DNA of 64,000 nucleotides from Billgrantia antri (GTDB lineage: Bacteria; Pseudomonadota; Gammaproteobacteria; Pseudomonadales; Halomonadaceae). The notes under the pieces were generated by a model. That model did no database searches, was not told where the DNA came from, and saw nothing but the letters and a program-made list of their open reading frames with translations. The position numbers and the translations under genes are program-made. The stretch lies in the NCBI RefSeq assembly GCF_019430905.1, contig NZ_JAHYCA010000005.1, positions 124,001-188,000 on the forward strand. The letters run 5' to 3'. Position 1 is the first letter of the stretch. Every line of letters begins with the position of its first letter. Below, piece after piece: positions 57,804 to 64,000 of this stretch.

Positions 57804-59399
57804 ATGTCCTACAAAGATGACATCAAGGCACTGGCTCAACTGCGTGAAGCCCAGCAGGGCAAGTGGGCGAGCATCAGCCCCGAGAATGCCGCCCGCATGC
57901 GTGCCCAGAACCGTTTCAAGACCGGCCTGGACATCGCACGCTACACGGCCAAGATCATGCGCGAGGACATGGCCGCCTATGATGCGGACAGCGCCCAGTA
58001 CACCCAGTCGCTGGGCTGCTGGCACGGCTTCATCGGCCAGCAGAAGCTGATTTCGATCAAGAAGCACTTCGGCACCACCAAGCGCCGCTATCTCTACCTC
58101 TCCGGCTGGATGGTCGCCGCCCTGCGCTCCGAGTTCGGCCCGCTGCCCGACCAGTCCATGCACGAGAAGACCAGCGTGCCGGGCCTGATCGAGGAACTCT
58201 ACACCTTCCTGCGCCAGGCGGACGCCTGGGAGCTCAATCACCTGTTCCGCGACCTGGAAGCGGCCCAGAAGGCCGGCGACCAGGCCAAGGCCGACGAACT
58301 GATCGCCAAGATCGACAACCACGAGACCCACGTGGTGCCGATCATCGCCGACATCGATGCCGGCTTCGGCAACGCCGAGGCAACCTATCTGCTGGCCAAG
58401 AAGATGATCGAAGCGGGTGCCTGCTGCATCCAGCTCGAGAACCAGGTCTCCGACGAGAAGCAGTGCGGCCACCAGGACGGCAAGGTCACCGTGCCCCACG
58501 AGGACTTCCTGGCCAAGATCAATGCCGTGCGCTACGCCTTCCTCGAGCTGGGCGTGGAAGATGGCGTGATCGTCGCCCGCACCGACTCGCTGGGCGCCGG
58601 CCTGACCCAGAAGATCGCCGTGACCAAGGAACCGGGCGACCTGGGCGACCAGTACAACAGCTTCCTCGACGGCGACGAAATCACCTCCGCCTCTGACATC
58701 GACAACGGCGATGTCGTGATCAAGCAGAATGGCAAGCTGGTCAAGGTCAAGCGACTGGCCTCCGGCCTTTACCAGTTCAAGCCGGGCACCGGCGAGGATC
58801 GCGTGGTGCTCGACTGCATCACCAGCCTGCAGAACGGTGCCGACCTGTTGTGGATCGAGACCGAGAAGCCCCATGTCGGTCAGATCGCCAGCATGGTCAA
58901 CCGCATCCGTAAAGTCGTGCCGGACGCCAAGCTGGTCTACAACAACTCGCCCTCGTTCAACTGGACCCTGAACTTCCGTCAGCAGGTATTCGACGCCTGG
59001 GAGAAGGAAGGCAAGGACGTCTCCGCCTATGATCGCAGCAAGCTGATGAGCGAGGAGTACGACAACACCCCGCTTGGCAAGCTGGCCGACGAGTGGACGC
59101 AGAACTTCCAGCGCGACGCTTCGCGCGAAGCGGGTATCTTCCACCACCTGATCACGCTGCCGACCTACCACACTGCCGCCCTGTCCACCGACAACCTGGC
59201 CAAGGGCTACTTCGGCGACGAAGGCATGCTGGCCTACGTGGCGGGCGTGCAGCGCCGCGAGATCCGCGAAGGCATCGCCACCGTCAAGCACCAGGACATG
59301 GCCGGCTCCAACATCGGCGACGACCACAAGGAGTTCTTCCACGGCGAAGCGGCGCTCAAGGCCGGCGGCAAGGACAACACCATGAACCAGTTCGGCTGA
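57804..59399 (+). CDS. aceA: Isocitrate lyase
   Basis: AceA cleaves isocitrate to glyoxylate and succinate for growth on acetate or fatty acids. The 531-residue protein belongs to the long subgroup found in Pseudomonas. The substrate loop reads SDEKQCGHQDGKV (K-x-C-G-H catalytic motif, with Q in place of the second K of the E. coli KKCGH), metal residues are in IIADIDAGFGN, and LVYNNSPSFNWT is the C-terminal substrate segment. A strong terminator follows. No malate synthase is in the window. The ATG at 57804 follows GAGGGAG. Confidence 0.96.
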   Translation: MSYKDDIKALAQLREAQQGKWASISPENAARMRAQNRFKTGLDIARYTAKIMREDMAAYDADSAQYTQSLGCWHGFIGQQKLISIKKHFGTTKRRYLYLSGWMVAALRSEFGPLPDQSMHEKTSVPGLIEELYTFLRQADAWELNHLFRDLEAAQKAGDQAKADELIAKIDNHETHVVPIIADIDAGFGNAEATYLLAKKMIEAGACCIQLENQVSDEKQCGHQDGKVTVPHEDFLAKINAVRYAFLELGVEDGVIVARTDSLGAGLTQKIAVTKEPGDLGDQYNSFLDGDEITSASDIDNGDVVIKQNGKLVKVKRLASGLYQFKPGTGEDRVVLDCITSLQNGADLLWIETEKPHVGQIASMVNRIRKVVPDAKLVYNNSPSFNWTLNFRQQVFDAWEKEGKDVSAYDRSKLMSEEYDNTPLGKLADEWTQNFQRDASREAGIFHHLITLPTYHTAALSTDNLAKGYFGDEGMLAYVAGVQRREIREGIATVKHQDMAGSNIGDDHKEFFHGEAALKAGGKDNTMNQFG

Positions 59400-59431
59400 G
59401 CATGGCAAAGCAGTAAACGACTGGAACCCTT

Positions 59432-59456
59432 GGGAGGCCTAGCGCCTCCCTTTTTT
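59432..59456 (+). terminator. Rho-independent terminator of aceA
   Basis: GGGAGGC/GCCTCCC with a five-base loop, followed directly by TTTTTT, 33 bases after the aceA stop. Confidence 0.95.
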
Positions 59457-59669
59457 GTTCGCTCCCCTCGCCCTCCATCCTGCAGCTTCTTCTCGACCAT
59501 TTTCACATTCTTTACCCGCTTTGCAGGCAAGCGAAGCGGACCCATGGACCGACTCACTGGTCAAACGAGAAATGAGTGGTTAAGCTGATTCGCAAACAGC
59601 GTTTCTCTAAACTCGGCAATGACGGAAGCCACCAAGACCCAGGACTCGTCTTGCCTTCAGGAGGTGTAC

Positions 59670-60137
59670 ATGAAGCGACTTCTTCCGGTACTGGCCCTCG
59701 GCATGCTGACCCTGGCCGGCTGTGCCAATACCTCGACCATGGGCGGTGACGTCTACCGCGGCAATCAGGCCCAGACAGCCCAGACCGTGACCTTCGGCAC
59801 CATCACCGCGCTGCGGCAGGTGCAGATCCAGGCCGATAGCCGCATGGGCGGAATTATCGGAACCGGCGGCGGCGCCGTGATCGGTGGGCTGCTGGGGAAC
59901 CAGGTGGGTGGCGGTTCCGGTCGCCAGCTGGCCACGGCTGCTGGCGTCATCGGTGGTGCCGTGGCGGGTAGCGCCGTAGAGGAATCCGCCAACCGCGTAC
60001 GCGCCTGGGAAATGGAGATCCGCCGCGACGACGGCCAGAACGTCGTCATCGTGCAGAAGGCCGACCGACCCTACCAGGTCGGGCAACGGGTGCGCATGAT
60101 CGGCAGCGGCGCCAACGTCAGCGTGGCACCCTACTAG
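59670..60137 (+). CDS. Glycine-zipper outer-membrane lipoprotein (SlyB/Pcp-like)
   Basis: A 155-residue lipoprotein. The signal peptide MKRLLPVLALGMLTLAGC ends in the lipobox LAGC, and a glycine-zipper 2TM domain (about residues 60-105; GGIIGTGGGAVIGGLLGNQVGGGSG and GVIGGAVAGSAVEE) follows, then a small beta domain (WEMEIRRDDGQNVVIVQ, YQVGQRVRMI). This layout is that of SlyB/Rickettsia 17-kDa antigen proteins, which stabilise the outer membrane. The ATG at 59670 follows CAGGAGG; upstream extension is rejected because the signal peptide begins here. Confidence 0.88.
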   Translation: MKRLLPVLALGMLTLAGCANTSTMGGDVYRGNQAQTAQTVTFGTITALRQVQIQADSRMGGIIGTGGGAVIGGLLGNQVGGGSGRQLATAAGVIGGAVAGSAVEESANRVRAWEMEIRRDDGQNVVIVQKADRPYQVGQRVRMIGSGANVSVAPY

Positions 60138-60163
60138 CGGAACGGCGAAGGCCGATATCATGC

Positions 60164-60197
60164 AAAAGGGCTCGCAGTGCAAGCTGCGAGCCCTTTT
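60164..60197. terminator. Bidirectional rho-independent terminator
   Basis: AAAAGGGCTCGCAG pairs perfectly with CTGCGAGCCCTTTT across a six-base loop. The A- and T-runs at its ends make it usable in both directions, between the lipoprotein gene and the convergent small membrane protein. Confidence 0.92.
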
Positions 60198-60250
60198 CGT
60201 TGCCGTACCACCTGGTCGGGCGGCACCACCTCACACTGGCACGTGAGGCC

Positions 60251-60535
60251 TCAGTGGAAGTTGGCCTTGCCCATGGCCCAGCCCGCAAGCTTCTTGACGA
60301 TCAGTGCCAGAATGGCAATGACGATCGCCGTCAGCAGCATGTCGATGGGACGCACCAGCGTCGTGGCGCCCAGCACGGCAAGGGCAATGGACCACACCCA
60401 GCGGTTATCGTCATCGCTCTTGATGACCCGCGGCATGACCTTGTTCAGACCGGCACTGACGGAGGTTTTCCACAGCTTGATGCTGAAGAACAGAATGAGG
60501 GCGAAGGCAATCAGCCAGATCACGATTTCGGTCAT
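60251..60535 (-). CDS. Small inner-membrane protein of unknown function
   Basis: A 94-residue protein that I do not recognise. It has three hydrophobic segments (about residues 4-20, 47-63 and 66-82), a short cytoplasmic-looking basic/acidic loop KVMPRVIKSDDDNRW between the first two, and a positively charged C-terminus (KKLAGWAMGKANFH). The ATG follows TGGAG. It stands alone between two terminator-bounded genes. The spacing and codon use look like a real gene. No function is inferred. Confidence 0.75.
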   Translation of the reverse strand: MTEIVIWLIAFALILFFSIKLWKTSVSAGLNKVMPRVIKSDDDNRWVWSIALAVLGATTLVRPIDMLLTAIVIAILALIVKKLAGWAMGKANFH

Positions 60536-60748
60536 GGATTCGCTCCAGGCAAGAGGTTGGGCTCAGATGCACAGAAAAATGGGGATCACGCTAGGGTAGC
60601 CGTGGGGCCAGGAGGGCGCAACCACGCCAAAAGGCGTGAATGAATCTCAGGCCAATCTTCGACAAGCTGAAAATACCGCATTCCCCCTGACAGCCCAGGG
60701 ATGGCGCGTTACCATGGTGCCTACATGCACTCACCGAAAGGTTCATCA

Positions 60749-61231
60749 ATGCAGATTGCGCAGAATTCCGTTGTCGCGTTCCACTACACCCTGACCAACG
60801 ATGCAGGTGAGGTGCTGGATAGTTCGGAGGGCCGCCAGCCGCTGACGTATCTTCACGGCGCCGGTAACATCATCCCGGGACTAGAGAAGCAGCTCGAAGG
60901 CCGTGAAGCCGGCGACAAGCTCAATGTGACCGTCTCTCCCGAAGAGGGCTACGGCGAGGTACAGCCTCAGCTGGTGCAGGAAGTACCGCGTGATGCCTTC
61001 CAGGGCGTCGAATCCGTGGAACCCGGCATGCAGTTTCAGGCCCAGACCCAGGGCGGCCCGCTGATGGTCACCGTGACCAGCGTCGAGGGCGACACAGTGA
61101 CGGTCGACGGCAACCATCCGCTGGCCGGCCAGAAGCTCAACTTCGACGTCGAGATTTCCGACGTGCGCGAAGCCAGCCAGGAAGAGATCGAGCATGGTCA
61201 CGTGCATGGCGAAGGCGGCCACCAGCACTGA
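60749..61231 (+). CDS. slyD: FKBP-type peptidyl-prolyl isomerase (SlyD-like)
   Basis: A 160-residue cytosolic prolyl isomerase. VVAFHYTLTNDAGEVLDSSE, PLTYLHGAGNIIPGLEKQLEG and the IF-domain (SPEEGYGEVQPQLVQEVPRDAF) are typical of SlyD, as is NHPLAGQKLNFDVEI. The C-terminus is a short histidine tail (EHGHVHGEGGHQH), which suggests metal binding, although shorter than the E. coli SlyD tail. The ATG at 60749 gives MQIAQNSVVAF; a longer frame upstream has no good ribosome site. Confidence 0.92.
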   Translation: MQIAQNSVVAFHYTLTNDAGEVLDSSEGRQPLTYLHGAGNIIPGLEKQLEGREAGDKLNVTVSPEEGYGEVQPQLVQEVPRDAFQGVESVEPGMQFQAQTQGGPLMVTVTSVEGDTVTVDGNHPLAGQKLNFDVEISDVREASQEEIEHGHVHGEGGHQH

Positions 61232-61254
61232 ACGCGGCACTGATCTTGAGCCAG

Positions 61255-61283
61255 AAAGGGGCAGCCAAGGGGCTGCCCCTTTT
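61255..61283 (+). terminator. Rho-independent terminator of slyD
   Basis: AAAGGGGCAGCC and GGCTGCCCCTTT form a 12-bp stem with an AAGG loop, followed by TTT, 24 bases after the slyD stop. Its A/T flanks may also serve the convergent gene. Confidence 0.9.
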
Positions 61284-61298
61284 GTGTCGGCAGCCTGC

Positions 61299-61949
61299 TC
61301 AGCGTGGTCCGGTTGGTCTGCCGTCCCGCACCGCCTGCAGACCTCGCAAGGTACGATAGCCTCCCCATATCCTCGTGATGGTAGTGACCAGGCATGCCAC
61401 GGCAAACAGCGTGGCCAGTAGGACGAAATGGTGCGGCAGCAGACAGAACAGCACGAAAGCCAGAATGGTTTCGGTGCCCTCGGTCAAGCCGTGCAGATAG
61501 TAGAAGGCCTTCTGCTGGAACCGCGGCCGTTCGAGCCCGTGCCGGGCCGCCATGATGGCAAAGGCCAGGAACGACGTGCCGGTGCCGATGAAGGCGAACA
61601 GCAGAAAGGCCGCCGCCAGCGCGTTGGTGCTGGGATCGGCCAAGGCAAAGCCGAGCACCACGGCGGCATAGAAGACGAAGTCGAGACCGATGTCGAGAAA
61701 GCCGCCGGCATCGCTGGAGCGGCCCGTAAGCCGGGCCAGAGCGCCATCCACACCGTCGCCCAGGCGGTTGAGCAGGATCGCCGCCAGGGCGGCCAGATAC
61801 CACTCCAGCGCCAGCAGCGGCAGGCTGAGCATGCCGATGACGAAGGACGTCGCGGTCACCTGGTCGGGCTCTATACCCCATGCCTGGAGACGCCGCGCCA
61901 CGGCGGCGAGAGGGGCCTGCGTCAGCGGCATGGTCCAGCGGTCAAGCAT
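61299..61949 (-). CDS. CDP-alcohol phosphatidyltransferase family protein
   Basis: A 216-residue integral membrane enzyme with about six helices. The family motif is visible as DGVDGALARLTGRSSDAGGF then LDIGLD (D-G-x-A-R ... G-x-x-x-D-x-x-x-D), placing all the metal-binding aspartates. Such enzymes couple a CDP-activated lipid to a small alcohol. The specific product cannot be read. The gene overlaps the upstream VTT/oxidoreductase by 8 bp, so the two are coupled. Confidence 0.88.
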   Translation of the reverse strand: MLDRWTMPLTQAPLAAVARRLQAWGIEPDQVTATSFVIGMLSLPLLALEWYLAALAAILLNRLGDGVDGALARLTGRSSDAGGFLDIGLDFVFYAAVVLGFALADPSTNALAAAFLLFAFIGTGTSFLAFAIMAARHGLERPRFQQKAFYYLHGLTEGTETILAFVLFCLLPHHFVLLATLFAVACLVTTITRIWGGYRTLRGLQAVRDGRPTGPR

Positions 61950-64000
61950 CCTTCCTCCTCATCTCCTCCGTCGCAGCCGCTGCCGACCCTCCCCCTCGAC
62001 GCCAGGCAAAGTAACGCTCGAGCCAGCTGAGCAGGCGCTCGGGCTTGTGGGCATTCTTCCAGATGCCCGCGGTGGCCTTGGCCGCCTCCGACCAGGAGGG
62101 ATAGGGATGTACCGTCCCCAGCAGCTTGTTGAGGCCGATGCCGTGGGTCATCGCCAGGGTGAACTCGGCCAGCAGTTCGCCGGCCCCCTGCCCGACTACG
62201 CTCGCTCCCAGGATGCGATCCCGGTCTGGTACCGTCAGCACCTTGACGAAGCCCTCGGTCTGCCCCTCGGCAATGGCCCGGTCAAGCTCGGCAAGCTCGT
62301 AGCGCGTCACCTCGAAGTCGATGCCGCGGGCGCGCGCTTCGCGCTCGCTGAGCCCGACGCGCGCCACCTCCGGCTCGGTGTAGGTCACGGCAGGCAGCGC
62401 CCGGTAGCTGACGCGAAAGCGCTTGAACTCGCCGAACAGAGCGTTCACCGTGGCATGCCAGGCCTGATGTGCGCTGGCGTGAGTCAACTGGAAGGGACCG
62501 GCCACGTCGCCGCAGGCCCAGACGTTGGGCAGTACGCTCTGCAGGCTCTCGTCCACCGCCAGGGTGCCGTCCTCCCGCGTCTCGACGCCCAGCGCTTCGA
62601 GCCCCATGCCGGCCACATTGGCCTGGCGCCCCACCGCCACCAGCAGGCGATCGAAGGGCAGGCGGTGCACTTCGACCTCCCCCGAGGCCTGGTGACTCTC
62701 CACCTCCAGCACATGACCGCCCTCAGCATCCACTTCCTCGATCACACGCACGGCGCGCGTGTCGAGCCATAGCGATACCCCTTCCTTCTCCATGCAGTGG
62801 CGCAGCAGCTCGGCGGCATCGCTATCCTCGCGGGGCAGCAGTTGGGGCCCCATCTCGACCAGACTCACGTGGCTACCCAGGCGGGCAAAGCTCTGCCCCA
62901 GCTCGCAGCCGATGGGACCGCCGCCCAGCACCACTAGCCGTTCGGGAAGCATCTCGAGTTGCCACAGGTTGTCCGAAGTCAGTACATCGATGCGCTCGAG
63001 CCCGGGCAGTGGCGGCACCTTCGGCCTGGCCCCGCTGGCGATGATGACATGCCGTGCAGTCAGCACTCGCTCGCCTGCGCCGCTCGTTACACGAACCCGC
63101 CATGGGTCCTGGAGGCGGGCTTCGCCGGCAAACACCTCCACCCCGAGCCCTTCGTAGCGCTCGCGGCTGTCGTGCGGTTCCACTTCGCGAATGGCGCGCT
63201 GCACGTGAGCCATCACCGCGCCGAAATCGATTCGCGGCTCGCCGGTATCGATACCGTAACGGTTGGCCCGGCGAATTTCTTCGGCCACCCGTGAGGCGCG
63301 TATCAACGCCTTCGACGGCACGCAGCCAGTATTGAGGCAGTCGCCGCCCAGCCTGTCTCGTTCCACCAGCGCCACTCGCGCTTTCACTGCCGCCGCGATG
63401 TAGCTTGCCACCAGCCCCGCCGAGCCGCCGCCGATCACCAAGATGTCGTAATCAAAGCGCGTCGGACGGCGGAAGCGCCGCGCCAGCCGGCGACGCTTGG
63501 CGATGGCCACCAGGCCGCGAGCCAGCCAGGGAAACAGACCGATCATAACGAACGAGCCAATCAGCCCCGGCGAAAGGACGTCGGACAGCGACTGCAGGTT
63601 GCCGAGTTCGCGACCGGCGTTCACGTATACCGCCGTTCCCGGCAGCATGCCCAATTGGCTGACCCAGTAGAAGGTCCAGAGGCGCATGCGGGTCAGGCCC
63701 ATCACAAGGTTGATGACGAAGAAAGGAAACAGCGGAATCAGGCGCAAGGTGAAGAGATAGAAGGCACCCTCGCGACGAATACCGGCATTGATACGCTCGA
63801 GCTGCCCCGCAAAGCGCTTCTCCAGCGGCGCGCGGGCAAGGGTACGTGCGATCAGGGCGGCCAGGGTCGCTCCCAGCGTGCTCGCAAAGGAGATGATCAG
63901 CAGTCCCCAGCCGAGCCCGAACAGGGCGCCGCCCAACACCGTCATCACTGCGGCACCGGGCAGCGACAGCGCTGCCATGAGCACGTAGAGCAGGAAGAAT
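61942..64000 (-). CDS. VTT-domain / pyridine nucleotide-disulfide oxidoreductase fusion (5' end outside window)
   Basis: At least 686 residues are visible; the frame stays open to the window edge, so the N-terminus is missing. The first ~200 visible residues are a TVP38/TMEM64-type (VTT, DedA-like) membrane domain with ALSLPGAAVMTVLGGALFG and YLFTLRLIPLFPFFVINLVMG. The remaining ~480 residues are a flavoprotein disulfide reductase with the FAD motif GGGSAGLVASY, redox cysteines in GGDCLNTGCVPSK, NAD-binding GGGPIGCELGQSF and the dimerisation domain with the catalytic His in HPYPSWSEA, as in mercuric reductase or lipoamide dehydrogenase. The C-terminal vicinal cysteines of MerA are absent, so mercury reduction is not supported. 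It is coupled to a phosphatidyltransferase. Its substrate is unknown. Confidence 0.88.
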   Translation of the reverse strand, partial: FFLLYVLMAALSLPGAAVMTVLGGALFGLGWGLLIISFASTLGATLAALIARTLARAPLEKRFAGQLERINAGIRREGAFYLFTLRLIPLFPFFVINLVMGLTRMRLWTFYWVSQLGMLPGTAVYVNAGRELGNLQSLSDVLSPGLIGSFVMIGLFPWLARGLVAIAKRRRLARRFRRPTRFDYDILVIGGGSAGLVASYIAAAVKARVALVERDRLGGDCLNTGCVPSKALIRASRVAEEIRRANRYGIDTGEPRIDFGAVMAHVQRAIREVEPHDSRERYEGLGVEVFAGEARLQDPWRVRVTSGAGERVLTARHVIIASGARPKVPPLPGLERIDVLTSDNLWQLEMLPERLVVLGGGPIGCELGQSFARLGSHVSLVEMGPQLLPREDSDAAELLRHCMEKEGVSLWLDTRAVRVIEEVDAEGGHVLEVESHQASGEVEVHRLPFDRLLVAVGRQANVAGMGLEALGVETREDGTLAVDESLQSVLPNVWACGDVAGPFQLTHASAHQAWHATVNALFGEFKRFRVSYRALPAVTYTEPEVARVGLSEREARARGIDFEVTRYELAELDRAIAEGQTEGFVKVLTVPDRDRILGASVVGQGAGELLAEFTLAMTHGIGLNKLLGTVHPYPSWSEAAKATAGIWKNAHKPERLLSWLERYFAWRRGGGSAAAATEEMRRKDA

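Noticed and set aside
61942..64000. Mercuric reductase (MerA) assignment
   Set aside because: The redox cysteines fit, but the C-terminal vicinal cysteine pair and any mer genes are missing, and there is a VTT domain at the N-terminus.

Overview
The window is GC-rich (roughly 65% by eye) and densely coded. It suggests a gammaproteobacterium of the Halomonadaceae/Oceanospirillales type (inference). The support is gammaproteobacterial gene order (icd-rluE-nudJ ... mnmA-hflD-purB ... roxA; aat-bpt-infA beside clpA-clpS; ftsK-lolA), a 180-kDa-class NAD-glutamate dehydrogenase, a long (531 aa) isocitrate lyase, RlmKL, Rmf and a TRAP dicarboxylate-type transporter. Nearly everything is housekeeping. 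I found no phage, transposase, CRISPR array, toxin-antitoxin pair or defence island.

Layout. 1-5.8 kb: end of a TRAP transporter (large permease tail, Tat-exported binding protein, small permease), tightly coupled to an Aquifex-type aconitase, an HMG-CoA-lyase-family enzyme and an MFS carrier. This looks like a catabolic operon for an unidentified carboxylic acid. 5.9-8.5 kb: a multiheme c-type cytochrome with EF-hand-like loops, divergent from a ferric-reductase-type flavohaem membrane protein. 8.6-13.4 kb: tRNA-Ser, thioesterase, nitroreductase, queF, an ABC-2 exporter, and an array of three tRNA-Glu/tRNA-Gly pairs followed by a 22-nt tRNA-Gly fragment. 13.5-17.4 kb: msrB, rbgA, alaA, htpX (with a sigma32-like promoter). 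17.4-25.2 kb: pdxB, a small WGR-like protein, a large periplasmic-sensor GGDEF/EAL protein, a glutaredoxin-like protein, rlmKL, rmf. 25.2-34.1 kb: pyrD, gdhB, trmA, murI, a degenerate hemerythrin-like protein. 34.3-41.6 kb: rarA, lolA, ftsK, then aat-bpt-infA. 41.7-47.1 kb: clpA, clpS, icd, rluE, nudJ. 47.1-51.9 kb: an RND pump, its lipoprotein adaptor and a TetR regulator, set between nudJ and mnmA. 52-57.5 kb: mnmA-hflD-purB, a PduO-type adenosyltransferase, roxA, a GNAT. 57.8-64 kb: aceA, a glycine-zipper lipoprotein, a small membrane protein, SlyD-like PPIase, a CDP-alcohol phosphatidyltransferase, and a VTT-disulfide-oxidoreductase fusion cut by the window end.

Functional links. aat, bpt, clpS and clpA make a complete bacterial Leu/N-degron pathway within about 5 kb. 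icd and aceA are the two enzymes that compete for isocitrate at the glyoxylate branch point. mnmA, trmA, queF, rluE, rlmKL, roxA, rbgA, infA and rmf are all translation or ribosome-modification genes. The best regulatory signal is a pair of nearly identical 26-bp palindromes flanking the tetR gene, one before tetR and one before the pump operon. No obviously novel multi-gene system is present. The most interesting leads are the aconitase/HMG-CoA-lyase/TRAP operon, the multiheme/EF-hand cytochrome next to a ferric reductase, and the TetR-RND cassette set inside a conserved cluster.
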